From Marinobacterium ramblicola (lineage in GTDB: Bacteria; Pseudomonadota; Gammaproteobacteria; Pseudomonadales; Balneatricaceae), in assembly GCF_019084545.1 (NCBI RefSeq), contig NZ_JAHREP010000012.1:62001-126000 (forward strand): 64,000 nucleotides of DNA, written 5' to 3'. The notes under the pieces were generated by a model. It ran no database searches and was not told the DNA's origin. It saw nothing but the letters and a program-made list of their open reading frames with translations. Shown one piece after another: positions 42,267 through 52,278 of the stretch; the stretch's first letter is position 1; every line of letters begins with the position of its first letter. Position numbers and translations under genes: made by a program.

Positions 42267-44300
42267 TTACTTGATGCGCATGCCGGGCTGGGCGCCTGCG
42301 TGTGGCTCCAGAATCCAGAGATCCTGACCGCCGGGACCTGCCGCCAGCACCATCCCTTCGGAAACGCCAAACTTCATCTTGCGCGGCGCCAGGTTGGCCA
42401 CCATCACGGTCAGCTTGCCCTCCAGGTCTTCGGGCTTGTAGGCGGATTTGATACCGGCAAAGACGTTGCGGGTTTCGCCGCCCAGATCCAGTGTCAGTCG
42501 CAGCAGCTTATCGGCTCCATCAACATGCTCCGCCTTGGCGATGCGTACCACGCGCAGATCCACCTTGGCAAAGTCGGCGAACTCGATGGTATCGGCGATC
42601 GGTTCCATCGTGCTGGCCGGCTTGGCAGTCGGGGCAGGAGCCGCTGCAGCTTGAAGATTCTGTTTCGAATCTTCGATCACCTTTTCGATCGCTTCCGGCT
42701 CGACGCGCTGCATCAGCGGCTTGAACTTGTTGATCTTGTGGTTGAGTAGCGGTTTCTCAACAGCGCTCCAGGCGAAATCGTCGATATTGAGGAAGGCGGC
42801 GGCATCCTCGGCTACCTGCGGCAGTACCGGCGCCAGGTAGCTGACGATGACGCGGAACAGATTGATGCCCAGAGTGCAGCAGTCCTGTACCTCCTGGGCA
42901 CGTGCGTCATCCTTTGCAATAGCCCAGGGTTCGGCAGTGTCGATATATTGGTTGGCCTTGTCGGCGATCTGCATGATCTCGCGCATGGCGCGGGCGTACT
43001 CACGCTTCTCGTAGGCCTCGGCGATACTGCGCCCGGCAGATACCGCTTCGTGGTAGAGGCCGGCGTTGTTCAGTTCGTTGCCGAGCGTTCCGTCGAACTT
43101 CTTCTGGATGAAGCCGGCGCAACGGCTGGCGATGTTGACCACCTTGTTGACCAGATCGGCATTCACGCGCAGACGGAAGTCATCGAGGCTCAGGTCGATA
43201 TCGTCGATGCCGGAGCCCAGTTTGGCGGCGAAATAGTAGCGCAGGTATTCCGGACGCAGATGGTTGAGGTAGGTCTCCGCCATGATGAAGGTGCCGCGCG
43301 ACTTGGACATCTTCTGGCCGTTGACGGTGAGGAAGCCGTGGCAGAACACGCCGGTCGGGGTGCGGAACTTGGCCCCGTGCAGCATCGCCGGCCAGAACAG
43401 GGTGTGGAAGTAGGCGATATCCTTGCCGATGAAGTGGTACAGCTCGGCATCGGATCCCGGTGCGAAGTATTCGTCAAAATCGACGCCGTTTTTATCGCAC
43501 CAGTTCTTGAAACTGGCCATATAACCGATCGGCGCGTCCAGCCAGACATAGAAGTACTTGCCCGGTGCATCGGGGATCTCGAAGCCCCAGTAGGGCGCGT
43601 CGCGGGAGATATCCCACTGCTGCAGACCCGATTCGAACCACTCGTTGAGCTTGTGCTTCATCTGTGCCTGGACATGGCCGTCGACCCACTCGCGCAGGAA
43701 CTGCTCGAAATCTTCCAGCTTGAAGAAGAAATGCTCGGAGTCTTTCTCGATCGGTGTGGCACCGGAGATCGCGGAGTAGGCGTTTTTCAGCTCGGTGGGC
43801 TGGTAAGTAGCACCACAGACTTCACAGGAGTCGCCATACTGATCCGCGGCGCCGCACTTCGGGCACTCGCCCTTGATGAAGCGGTCGGGCAGAAACATCT
43901 TCTTCTCTGGATCGTACGCCTGGGTGATGGTGCGGCGTGCGATATGACCCGCATCGCGCAGGCGCTGATAGATCAGCGTCGCGAAGTGACGGTTTTCGTC
44001 CGAGTGAGTAGAGTAGTAGTTATCGAACCCGACCATGAAACCGGCAAAGTCACGCTGGTGCTCGGTGCTGACCTGGTCGATCAATTGCTGCGGCTCAATG
44101 CCCAATTGATTGGCCTTGAGCATGATAGGGGTGCCATGAGCGTCATCGGCGCAGACGTAGGTACACTGGTGGCCGCGCTGCTTCTGGAATCGTACCCAGA
44201 TATCGGTCTGGATATATTCGACGAGGTGGCCCAGATGGATAGGGCCGTTGGCGTAGGGCAGTGCACTGGTGACGAGAATCTTGCGCTTGCTGTCGGTCAT
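42267..44300 (-). CDS. metG: Methionyl-tRNA synthetase
   Basis: 677 residues, matching the dimeric E. coli type. HLGH (22-25) and KMSKS (about 333-337) are the class I signatures. The zinc knuckle uses CPKC and CEVC at about 145-161. The C-terminal EMAP-like tRNA-binding and dimerisation domain (about 575-677) contains [17 protein letters not shown] and ends [24 protein letters not shown]. It charges tRNA-Met for initiation and elongation. It is divergent from the HDOD gene; apbC, its usual neighbour, lies 6 kb away on the other strand. Confidence 0.97.
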   Translation of the reverse strand: MTDSKRKILVTSALPYANGPIHLGHLVEYIQTDIWVRFQKQRGHQCTYVCADDAHGTPIMLKANQLGIEPQQLIDQVSTEHQRDFAGFMVGFDNYYSTHSDENRHFATLIYQRLRDAGHIARRTITQAYDPEKKMFLPDRFIKGECPKCGAADQYGDSCEVCGATYQPTELKNAYSAISGATPIEKDSEHFFFKLEDFEQFLREWVDGHVQAQMKHKLNEWFESGLQQWDISRDAPYWGFEIPDAPGKYFYVWLDAPIGYMASFKNWCDKNGVDFDEYFAPGSDAELYHFIGKDIAYFHTLFWPAMLHGAKFRTPTGVFCHGFLTVNGQKMSKSRGTFIMAETYLNHLRPEYLRYYFAAKLGSGIDDIDLSLDDFRLRVNADLVNKVVNIASRCAGFIQKKFDGTLGNELNNAGLYHEAVSAGRSIAEAYEKREYARAMREIMQIADKANQYIDTAEPWAIAKDDARAQEVQDCCTLGINLFRVIVSYLAPVLPQVAEDAAAFLNIDDFAWSAVEKPLLNHKINKFKPLMQRVEPEAIEKVIEDSKQNLQAAAAPAPTAKPASTMEPIADTIEFADFAKVDLRVVRIAKAEHVDGADKLLRLTLDLGGETRNVFAGIKSAYKPEDLEGKLTVMVANLAPRKMKFGVSEGMVLAAGPGGQDLWILEPHAGAQPGMRIK

Positions 44301-44444
44301 CGGTAGCTCAAATCGGGTTCGTTAGAGATTCAGGCGCCTGATTCTACGCCGAATCTCGTCCGTTATGAAGGTGAAAGGCTTTGCCTCGGGCCAGTACTGA
44401 GCGAGAATGGCGCCAAATTCGATATGAGTAATCAGGGATGTGCA

Positions 44445-45647
44445 ATGGGCAGATTGATCATATGTGATCTGACTGAAGAGCAGGGTGGTCAGCTCGATTT
44501 TTCCGTGCTGCAGCCGGAGTATCTGGTTGGCCAGGAGGCGTTGTTCGACGCACTCGATCAGGGTGATGTGGAGTCGGTGATACTCAGGAGCCAGGGGGAT
44601 GATCCCACAGCACACCTCTGCTTGCGTCAACTGGCCTTGCGCTGGCCCTGGGTGATCAGAATTCAGCAGAATATGGATGCCACGGCCCGCTATCAAGCGG
44701 AGGGGGGCGACGTGGCGGATGCGTCGTTGCCCTATAACGCCGAGGCGTCGCGGCTTGACTATATAATCGAGCGCACCCGGCCGGTGATCGCCCGTCTTCG
44801 CAATCCCGCAATCGAAGCAATTATGGTCGAGTTGGGTGAGTTGCCGCCTTTGCCGGAACAGCTCGCCGGGCTGAACCAGATGATCGATGAGCAGGCGAAT
44901 GAAAGCACTGCCTCGGTTGCCCATCTATTCCGCGGCTGTATGCCCTACCTGAAGCAGCTGATGGAGTTGCTGAACAATCCGCTGCTTGGCTGCGATCGCC
45001 ACCTGTTTAGTGTTAACGAGGCGGTACGTCTGGTGGGGCTGAGAACGCTGCGCGATCTTGGCATCATGGCGCATATCATCAACACCTTTCCGCAGCCGGA
45101 AGGCTGGAGCAGTTTCTCCTTCGAGCACCTGTTGGGCCGCAATCTGGTCTGTGCACATCTGGCCGAGCGCATAGCCCATAGCGTCGGGTCGGACCGGGTC
45201 AGTATGTCCAGTGCACTGGCTGCGGGGCTTTTTCATGATTTTGGTATGCGCGTTTTGGTGCGTTTGGACCAGCAGCGATACTTCCGGGTGATGGAAAAAG
45301 CCGCTGCCCTCAAACAGCCGGTCTATGCCGTTGAGAAGCTTGATTACAAGCTGACTCACGGTGAGCTGGGCGCGTCGATTCTGCGCCGCTGGGGGGTGTC
45401 GCCCCGGATCGTGCGCGCCGTGCTTTATCATCATGTGCCCAAGGCGGCGGGCGACAACACCTTTACCACCTTGACGGCTGCACATGTTGCAGATGCGATG
45501 CTGCCGCCACTGTTCAATACCATGGAGTGCCTGCTGGGCGGACGTCTGTCATTGAGCTATCTCGACTCAATTGGCGAGATGGAGCGGGTCAGCCTCTGGG
45601 AACGCCTGGCAAGCGATCACGGCAAGCAGCTGGAGGCGCACTGGTAG
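44445..45647 (+). CDS. HDOD domain signalling protein with degenerate receiver-like start
   Basis: 400 residues. The N-terminal 120 residues (MGRLIICDLTEEQ..., then VIRIQQNMDA) have the alternation of a receiver domain but no acidic pocket or Lys. From about 145 the HDOD domain follows: PYLKQLMELLNNPLLG, VNEAVRLVGLRTLRDLGIM, and ALAAGLFHDFGMRVLVR, which keeps an HD pair; then HGELGASILRRWGVSPRIVRAVLYHH. HDOD proteins regulate c-di-GMP, stress or motility pathways, usually without phosphodiesterase activity. ATG 44445 is spaced six bases from AGGGA; ATG 44424 is less likely. Confidence 0.87.
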   Translation: MGRLIICDLTEEQGGQLDFSVLQPEYLVGQEALFDALDQGDVESVILRSQGDDPTAHLCLRQLALRWPWVIRIQQNMDATARYQAEGGDVADASLPYNAEASRLDYIIERTRPVIARLRNPAIEAIMVELGELPPLPEQLAGLNQMIDEQANESTASVAHLFRGCMPYLKQLMELLNNPLLGCDRHLFSVNEAVRLVGLRTLRDLGIMAHIINTFPQPEGWSSFSFEHLLGRNLVCAHLAERIAHSVGSDRVSMSSALAAGLFHDFGMRVLVRLDQQRYFRVMEKAAALKQPVYAVEKLDYKLTHGELGASILRRWGVSPRIVRAVLYHHVPKAAGDNTFTTLTAAHVADAMLPPLFNTMECLLGGRLSLSYLDSIGEMERVSLWERLASDHGKQLEAHW

Positions 45648-45740
45648 CAGGGCTTGGCGTGACGCAACAAGTGGAGTTGGACCTGGCCGGGGCGCCTGAT
45701 AGAATCGCGCCCTGTTTTGCCAACCCCGCCGAGGATGTCG

Positions 45741-46829
45741 ATGTCGTTGCCCCAGGTCGATCCGACCCAGTATGAAGCTCAGCTCAACTGCAAACGTGAG
45801 CGAATCGAACAGGATTTCGCCGAGTTCGAACTACCCGAGATAGATCTCTATCGCTCGCCGGCGACGCACTATCGAATGCGCGCCGAGTTCCGGGTTTGGC
45901 ACGACGGCGACGACCTCTACTACGTCATGTTCGAACCCGGTGATAATCGGACCCCAATCCGCCTCGAGGCCTGTCCAATGGTGTCCGAGCGGATCCACAT
46001 CATGATGTTCGAACTGCTCGACGCTCTCCGCCCGGATCCACGTCTGCGCTTCAAGCTGTTTCAGGTCGATTTCCTCAGCACCCTGTCGGGTGAGCTGCTG
46101 GTCAGTCTGCTGTACCACCGGCCGATAGGGGAGGAGTGGATTGAAGCGGTACGGCCGCTGCGGGAAAAGTTCGGCATCGATATCGTCGGTCGCTCGCGCA
46201 AGAACAAGATCGTATTGGAGCGCGATTATGTGATCGAGCAGTTGGAGATCGACGGTCGCAGCTACAGCTACAAGCAGACCGAGAACAGCTTTACCCAGCC
46301 CAACGCCGAAGTCTGTCGCCAGATGATCCACTGGACGCTGGATGCCAGCCGCGACGCCGGCGGCGATCTGGTGGAGTTCTACTGCGGCAACGGCAACTTT
46401 ACCCTGCCGCTGGCCAAGAACTTCCGTCGCGTCGTGGCCACCGAGATCTCGAAGGAGTCGGTGCGTTCCGCACGCTTCAATATCGAGCAGAACGGCATCG
46501 ATAATATCGATGTGCTGCGTATGCCGTCGGAGGATCTGTCGCTGGTGCTCAAGGGACAGAAAGAGACGCGCAAGGTTGCCGGGCTGGCGCTGGATGAGTG
46601 CGAGTTCACCACGGTGCTGGTGGACCCGCCCCGCGCCGGACTCGACGACGAAACCGTGTCGCAGGTGGTCGAATACCCGCACATACTCTATATCTCATGT
46701 AATCCTGAAACGCTGAGGGAGAACCTGAGGGAGATTACCAAGACGCACAGGATCGAGCGCTTTGCGATCTTCGATCAGTTTCCCTATACCCACCATCTTG
46801 AGTGCGGTGTCTATCTGACCCGCATCTGA
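45741..46829 (+). CDS. trmA: tRNA (uracil-54-C5)-methyltransferase
   Basis: 362 residues, like E. coli TrmA (366). YRMRAEFRVWHDGDDLYYVM, ENSFTQPNAEVCRQM, EFYCGNGNFTLPLAKNF (SAM motif), VDPPRAGLD and ISCNPETL, with the catalytic Cys, are all present. The YTHHLECGV ending also fits. It makes ribothymidine at position 54 of the tRNA T-loop. ATG 45741 is preceded by GAGG six bases upstream; the ATG two codons earlier has no room for a ribosome site. Confidence 0.96.
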   Translation: MSLPQVDPTQYEAQLNCKRERIEQDFAEFELPEIDLYRSPATHYRMRAEFRVWHDGDDLYYVMFEPGDNRTPIRLEACPMVSERIHIMMFELLDALRPDPRLRFKLFQVDFLSTLSGELLVSLLYHRPIGEEWIEAVRPLREKFGIDIVGRSRKNKIVLERDYVIEQLEIDGRSYSYKQTENSFTQPNAEVCRQMIHWTLDASRDAGGDLVEFYCGNGNFTLPLAKNFRRVVATEISKESVRSARFNIEQNGIDNIDVLRMPSEDLSLVLKGQKETRKVAGLALDECEFTTVLVDPPRAGLDDETVSQVVEYPHILYISCNPETLRENLREITKTHRIERFAIFDQFPYTHHLECGVYLTRI

Positions 46830-46862
46830 TCCGCATCAGACCGGAGTCGCCGTGGAGGGCGT

Positions 46863-49800
46863 ATGGCGTCAAGGCAAGAGGAACACCTGAGACACTATCG
46901 CCCGCTCTGGCGGATCGCCGGATTTCTGCCCTTTATCGGCGTTGCGTTTCTCAATGCGATGCTGGATCTGGGGCACAAGATCCTGATCCAGAACACCCTG
47001 TTCAAGTCCTACGACGGTCCCGAGCAGGTGCTGCTGACAGCGGTGGTCAACGCCCTGATCCTGCTGCCGTTCATCATGCTGTTTACCCCTGCAGGGTTTC
47101 TCTCCGATCGATACTCCAAGCCGAAGGTGATGCGGGTGTCGGCCGCCGTGGCGGTGGTGCTCACCTTTGTCATCACGCTCTGCTACTACCAGGGCTGGTT
47201 TATCCCCGCCTTCGCGATGACCTTTCTGTTGGCGATGCAGAGTGCGCTCTATTCGCCGGCCAAGTACGGCTATATCCGCGAACTGGTCGGTAGCGATAAC
47301 CTCAGCGGCGCCAACGGCTGGGTCCAGGCGGCGACGATCATCGCGATCCTGGGGGCGATTGTACTGTTTTCGCTGCTGTTCGAGCTTCGGCTCGAACAGA
47401 CGACGCTGATTGAGCACACCCCCGAACAGATTCTGCGCCAGGTGGCGCCGTTGGGCTGGCTGCTGGTAGTGCTGGCGCTTATCGAGTGGTTGATGGCGCT
47501 GCGTCTTGGCACGGGCGTGGCGCAGCCCGAACTCAAGCTGGACAGGCGTGAATACCTCAGCGGACGGCTGCTGAAGCGCAATCTGTCACGCATCTATCGA
47601 CACCGCCCTATCCTCTGGTCGGTGCTGGGGTTGGCGCTGTTCTGGTCGATCAGCCAGGTGATGGTGGCGGTATACCCGGCCTATGTGAAAGCCCATCTCG
47701 GCGAGCTGAACACCTTCCTGATCCAGGGCGCCATGGCGCTGGCCGGCGTCGGAATTCTGTGTGGCTCGATCTTCGCCGCGTCGGTGTCCCGCCACCATAT
47801 CAATACCGGTCTGGTGCCGGCTGGTGCACTGATCGTCACCTTGGGCCTTGCATTACTGCCGGTGAGTCAATCGCTGGGGCATGCGGCCATACTGTTTTTT
47901 GCCATCGGCCTGGGTGGGGCGATGACCATCGTGCCGCTGAATGCGCTGATCCAGTTTCATGCGCCGGAGGGCGAAAGCGGATCGATACTGGCCGGTAACA
48001 ACTTCCTGCAGAACGTGGCGATGTTCAGCTGTCTGCTCGGCACCGTGGCCAGTGCGTTCGCCGAGGTGCCGGCACGCATTCTGTTGGTTGTGCTGGCGCT
48101 GAGTGCTGCAGCAGGGGCTGTGCTGGCGTTCGTGCGCCTGCCAGAGGCGTTACTTCGCTTGCTGGTGCGGATGCTGATGCGTAACCGCTATCGCCTTGAG
48201 GTACTGGGGTTCGAACATATGCCGGCGGATGGCAAGGGGGTGCTGCTGCTGGGTAACCATATCAGCTGGCTCGACTGGGCCATCGTGCAGCTGGCCTGTC
48301 CGCGCCACGTCCACTTCGTTATGGAACGCTCTATCTATGAGCGCCGTTACCTGAAGTGGTTGCTCGATCTCTACCGTGTAATTCCGATCTCGCCGGCCAG
48401 CAGTCGTGATGCGATGGCCAGGGTTGCTGCCCTGCTGCAGAAGGGTGAGGTGGTGTGCCTGTTCCCGGAGGGGGCGATCAGCTATAGCGGACAGTTGGCG
48501 CCCTTCAAACAGGGCTTTGAGCGTATCGCACGGGAGGTGGATGCCGACCAGGTCGAGATCCTGCCCTTCTATCTGCGTGGGCTCTGGGGCAGTCGGTTCT
48601 CGCGTTCCAATGCGCGCTTGAAAGACGCGCGCAGGGCAGGCTGGAAACGTGACGTGATTGTCGCCTTCGGCGAGCCGATGGCGGTGACGGCCAGTGCGGT
48701 CGATGTCCGTCAGGCGGTATCGATCCTGTCGATCAAGGCCTGGGAGGCCTATACCGATACTCTGCCGACCTTGCCACGTGCTTTCGTCCGCACCGCACGA
48801 GAGGCACCCTCTGAGTGGGCGCTGGCGGATCTTAACGGTCCGGCGCTCAGTCATCTACGAGTGTTGACCGGGTGCGCGCTGTTGCGACGGCGGCTGAAGC
48901 GCTGCCAGGGCCAACGCGTAGCTGTGCTATTGCCGTCGGCGCCTGGCGGGGTTATCGGTACGCTGGCGTTAATGATGAGCGGACGCACGCTGGTACCGTT
49001 GAACTACACAGCACCGGTGGCGGTGCTCGAGCGCTGTTGCGAGCGGGCCGGTGTGGAGACGGTGGTCACCTCGCGTCAGTTCATCGAGCGCCTTGAGCAG
49101 CGGGGTATCGATATGAAGCCGCTGCTGGCCAAGCTGTCGGTGATCGAACTCGAGTCGCTGAAGCAGAGTATTGGGCAGTTGGAGAGTGTTCTGACACTGT
49201 TGCAGGTACGTTTGATGCCGGTGGCTTTGCTGGAGCGTTGGTTGGGAGGCAGGCGTCGACTGGATGATACGGCGGCGATACTGTTCTCCTCCGGCAGCGA
49301 GGGAGAGCCTAAAGGGGTGATGCTCAGTCATCGCAATATCATGGCCAACCTCAAGCAGATCGCCGATGTGTTCAACATCCGTGACGATGACTGCGTGCTT
49401 GGCACCTTGCCCCTGTTTCATGCCTTTGGTCTGACCGCGACCACCATGATGCCGTTGATCGAAGGGGTGCCGCTGGTGTGCCACCCGGATCCAACCGACG
49501 CGGTCAATGTCGGTAAAGCGGTAGCGCGCTGGCGGGCGACGCTGCTGTGCGGTACCAGCACGTTCCTACGCCTGTATACCCGTCAAAGCCGCCTGATACC
49601 GGCGATGTTCGAGTCTTTGCGCCTGGTGGTCGCCGGCGCCGAAAAGCTGTCACCACAGGTGCGGGAGCAGTTTGAAAGCCGCTTCCATAAAACGGTGCTG
49701 GAAGGGTATGGCTGTACCGAAACCACGCCGGTGGCCAGTGTGAATCTGCCCGATTATCTCGATACCAGCTACTGGACACTGCAGGTCGGCAACAAGCCCG

Positions 49801-50390
49801 GGACCGTCGGTATGGCATTGCCGGGCTCCTGGTTCAGCATCGTCGATCCGGAGAGTTTGGAGCCGCTGCCGGTCGGCGAAAGCGGGATGGTATTGATTGG
49901 CGGTACGCAGATCATGCGGGGGTATCTGGATGATCCGGAGCGCACACGGCGGGTGATCATCGAGCGTGATGGCGTGCGTTGGTATGTCAGCGGCGACAAG
50001 GGGTATCTCGATACCGATGGTTTCCTTACGCTGGTGGATCGCTACTCCCGCTTTATCAAAGTCGGCGGCGAGATGATTTCGCTTGGCGCCGTGGAGGAGC
50101 ATGCTCGACAGATATTGGCGGCCGAGGTGGAGCTGATGGCGACCTCTGTGCCGGATCGGCGCAAGGGGGAGCAGGTGGTATTGCTCGTTGGATCCGAGGA
50201 GGCAGGCGAATCGGATGCGTTGGCCGCTGAACTGCGTCAGCGCCTGATCGACGGCGGGATGCCTGGGCTGATGCTGCCGGCACGTGTATTTGTCTTGCCA
50301 TATCTACCCTGCCTGGGCAGTGGAAAGCCCGATCTTAAAGGCGCCAAGCAAACGGCACTGGACTTGATAGGGATGGATTCGTCACAATAA
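46863..50390 (+). CDS. aas: LplT-Aas fusion: lysophospholipid transporter, acyltransferase and acyl-ACP synthetase
   Basis: 1175 residues. Residues 1-425 are a major facilitator transporter of the LplT type (about 12 helices; GFLSDRYSKPKVM, then MQSALYSPAKYGY). Residues 440-640 are a PlsC acyltransferase with NHISWLDWAIV (H-x4-D) and FPEGAISYSGQLAPFKQG. Residues 650-1175 are an AMP-forming acyl-ACP synthetase with LFSSGSEGEPKGVMLSHRN. In E. coli, LplT and Aas are separate proteins that import lyso-phosphatidylethanolamine and re-acylate it at the inner membrane. The fusion is known in other gammaproteobacteria. GGAGG lies four bases before the ATG, 33 bases after trmA. Confidence 0.94.
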   Translation: MASRQEEHLRHYRPLWRIAGFLPFIGVAFLNAMLDLGHKILIQNTLFKSYDGPEQVLLTAVVNALILLPFIMLFTPAGFLSDRYSKPKVMRVSAAVAVVLTFVITLCYYQGWFIPAFAMTFLLAMQSALYSPAKYGYIRELVGSDNLSGANGWVQAATIIAILGAIVLFSLLFELRLEQTTLIEHTPEQILRQVAPLGWLLVVLALIEWLMALRLGTGVAQPELKLDRREYLSGRLLKRNLSRIYRHRPILWSVLGLALFWSISQVMVAVYPAYVKAHLGELNTFLIQGAMALAGVGILCGSIFAASVSRHHINTGLVPAGALIVTLGLALLPVSQSLGHAAILFFAIGLGGAMTIVPLNALIQFHAPEGESGSILAGNNFLQNVAMFSCLLGTVASAFAEVPARILLVVLALSAAAGAVLAFVRLPEALLRLLVRMLMRNRYRLEVLGFEHMPADGKGVLLLGNHISWLDWAIVQLACPRHVHFVMERSIYERRYLKWLLDLYRVIPISPASSRDAMARVAALLQKGEVVCLFPEGAISYSGQLAPFKQGFERIAREVDADQVEILPFYLRGLWGSRFSRSNARLKDARRAGWKRDVIVAFGEPMAVTASAVDVRQAVSILSIKAWEAYTDTLPTLPRAFVRTAREAPSEWALADLNGPALSHLRVLTGCALLRRRLKRCQGQRVAVLLPSAPGGVIGTLALMMSGRTLVPLNYTAPVAVLERCCERAGVETVVTSRQFIERLEQRGIDMKPLLAKLSVIELESLKQSIGQLESVLTLLQVRLMPVALLERWLGGRRRLDDTAAILFSSGSEGEPKGVMLSHRNIMANLKQIADVFNIRDDDCVLGTLPLFHAFGLTATTMMPLIEGVPLVCHPDPTDAVNVGKAVARWRATLLCGTSTFLRLYTRQSRLIPAMFESLRLVVAGAEKLSPQVREQFESRFHKTVLEGYGCTETTPVASVNLPDYLDTSYWTLQVGNKPGTVGMALPGSWFSIVDPESLEPLPVGESGMVLIGGTQIMRGYLDDPERTRRVIIERDGVRWYVSGDKGYLDTDGFLTLVDRYSRFIKVGGEMISLGAVEEHARQILAAEVELMATSVPDRRKGEQVVLLVGSEEAGESDALAAELRQRLIDGGMPGLMLPARVFVLPYLPCLGSGKPDLKGAKQTALDLIGMDSSQ

Positions 50391-50446
50391 CCGACATAAG
50401 TAGTCGGAATTGTCTGTCCCGTTTAGCGTGTACAAGAGGTAAATCG

Positions 50447-51541
50447 ATGTCAGAGCTTGATCGAGCCCGCATTCAAGGGTGTATCGAAAGTTGGGTGGAT
50501 CCCGTGCTTGAGCAGTCGCTGGGTAGTGTCGGCGCCGTTAAGTCTGTGGCCATAGAGGGGAAGCGGGTCAGTGTAGCGCTTGAGCTACCCTACGCCTGTG
50601 CGCATGAGCACGGCACGTTGAAGCGCGCGCTGTCTGCCAGCCTGGCTGAAGTCAGTGCCGAGGCTGAACTGGAGCTTCAGATCACCCAGAAGATCGCGGC
50701 GCACAGTGGGCAGCACAAGCTGCCGGGGCTTGAGGGGGTGCGCAACATTATCGCCGTCGCCTCCGGCAAGGGCGGGGTCGGCAAGTCGACCACGACCACC
50801 AATCTGGCGTTGGCGCTGAAAGCCCAGGGCGCGCGTGTGGGTGTGTTGGATGCCGATATCTACGGACCGAGTCAGGGGATGATGCTGGGGGTGCCATCGG
50901 GGACTCGTCCGCAGACCGCCGAGGAGAAGTACTTCCTGCCGGTGGAGAGTCTGGGCGTACAGGTGATGTCGATGAGCTTCCTGGTCGATGACAATACACC
51001 GATGGTGTGGCGTGGGCCGATGGTCAGCGGTGCGCTGCAGCAGCTGTTGAACCAGACCCGCTGGGACGATCTCGACTATCTGTTGATCGATATGCCGCCC
51101 GGTACCGGCGATATCCAGCTGACCCTGTCGCAACGCGTACCGGTATCGGGTGCCGTGATCGTGACCACGCCGCAGGATATTGCGCTGCTCGACGCCTGCA
51201 AGGGGATCGAGATGTTCCGCAAGGTGGATATCCCGGTGTTGGGCGTGATCGAAAACATGAGCACCCATATCTGCAGCAACTGCGGTCACGAAGAGGCGAT
51301 CTTCGGCAGCGGTGGCGGTGACAGGCTGGCCAAGGATTATCAATGCGAACTGCTCGGCCAGATGCCGTTGGCACTGGCGATTCGTGAACAGGCGGATGCT
51401 GGCAAGCCCAGCGTGGTAGCGGATCCGGAAGGGCCTCACGCCCAGCGCTATCTGGAGATCGCCGCGAAACTGTCGGCCCGGCTGGCGCAACGCGCGAGCC
51501 AATCGAGCCGCATCCCCAATATCTCAATTTTCGGTGACTGA
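50447..51541 (+). CDS. apbC: Iron-sulfur cluster carrier ATPase, ApbC/Mrp
   Basis: 364 residues. A short DUF59-like start (1-90) is followed by the P-loop ATPase with deviant Walker A ASGKGGVGKSTTT (about 106-118), DADIYGPSQ, LLIDMPPGTGD and the cluster-binding pair CSNC followed by GHEEAIFGSGGG. It carries 4Fe-4S clusters to target enzymes in the cytoplasm. In E. coli the gene is next to metG, which lies about 6 kb away here. It begins 56 bases after the Aas fusion. A long hairpin follows its stop. Confidence 0.95.
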   Translation: MSELDRARIQGCIESWVDPVLEQSLGSVGAVKSVAIEGKRVSVALELPYACAHEHGTLKRALSASLAEVSAEAELELQITQKIAAHSGQHKLPGLEGVRNIIAVASGKGGVGKSTTTTNLALALKAQGARVGVLDADIYGPSQGMMLGVPSGTRPQTAEEKYFLPVESLGVQVMSMSFLVDDNTPMVWRGPMVSGALQQLLNQTRWDDLDYLLIDMPPGTGDIQLTLSQRVPVSGAVIVTTPQDIALLDACKGIEMFRKVDIPVLGVIENMSTHICSNCGHEEAIFGSGGGDRLAKDYQCELLGQMPLALAIREQADAGKPSVVADPEGPHAQRYLEIAAKLSARLAQRASQSSRIPNISIFGD

Positions 51542-51571
51542 TCCAGTCGGCCTCTGATGGCGATGCCGATC

Positions 51572-51609
51572 CGGGTTATCGGAGTCGAGTAATCGACCCC
51601 GATAACCCG
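51572..51609 (+). terminator. Long hairpin between apbC and dcd
   Basis: CGGGTTATCGG (51572-51582) pairs with CCGATAACCCG (51599-51609). Inside, after one A-C mismatch, GTCGA (51584-51588) pairs with TCGAC (51593-51597) around a GTAA tetraloop. There is no immediate T-tract; TTTTT begins only 13 bases later. Confidence 0.6.
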
Positions 51610-51691
51610 TTGATACTGGCGTTTTTGCACTGAAGCACTGTAGAATGGCGCCTCTTTATCTCCGTGCAGACAGGGGCTGGAACAGGTTTTT

Positions 51692-52258
51692 ATGGGTATC
51701 AAGTCAGACAGCTGGATTCGCCGGATGGCGGCCGAACAGAAGATGATCGAGCCATTCGAGCCGTCACAGGTGCGTCGTGTCAACGACCAGCCGATCGTAT
51801 CCTATGGCACCTCGAGCTATGGCTACGATGTACGCTGTGCTGATGAGTTCAAGATATTCACCAACATCAACTCCTCTGTCGTCGATCCGAAAAATTTTGA
51901 CGACGGCAGCTTTGTTGATGTGAAATCCGATGTCTGCATCATTCCGCCCAACTCCTTCGCCCTGGCGCGTACCGTCGAGTATTTCCGCATCCCGCGCGAT
52001 GTGCTGACGATCTGCCTGGGCAAGAGCACCTATGCCCGCTGCGGCATCATCGTCAACGTTACGCCGCTCGAGCCCGAATGGGAGGGGCACGTCACATTGG
52101 AGTTTTCCAACACCACTCCACTGCCGGCGAAGATCTATGCCCATGAGGGGGTCGCCCAGATGCTGTTCCTCGGGGCCGATGAGGTGTGCGAAACCTCTTA
52201 CCGCGACCGTGGTGGCAAGTACCAGGGCCAGACAGGCGTCGTTGTGCCCAGGACCTGA
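51692..52258 (+). CDS. dcd: dCTP deaminase
   Basis: 188 residues. [11 protein letters not shown] (about 39-49), [47 protein letters not shown] (spread over 110-150) and [11 protein letters not shown] at the end are the diagnostic segments. The catalytic Glu is within [11 protein letters not shown]. It makes dUTP from dCTP for thymidylate synthesis in proteobacteria. The ATG lies about 83 bases after the apbC hairpin, so an independent promoter is possible. Confidence 0.97.
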   Translation: MGIKSDSWIRRMAAEQKMIEPFEPSQVRRVNDQPIVSYGTSSYGYDVRCADEFKIFTNINSSVVDPKNFDDGSFVDVKSDVCIIPPNSFALARTVEYFRIPRDVLTICLGKSTYARCGIIVNVTPLEPEWEGHVTLEFSNTTPLPAKIYAHEGVAQMLFLGADEVCETSYRDRGGKYQGQTGVVVPRT

Positions 52259-52278
52259 GAGCAGATCATTCGTAATCC

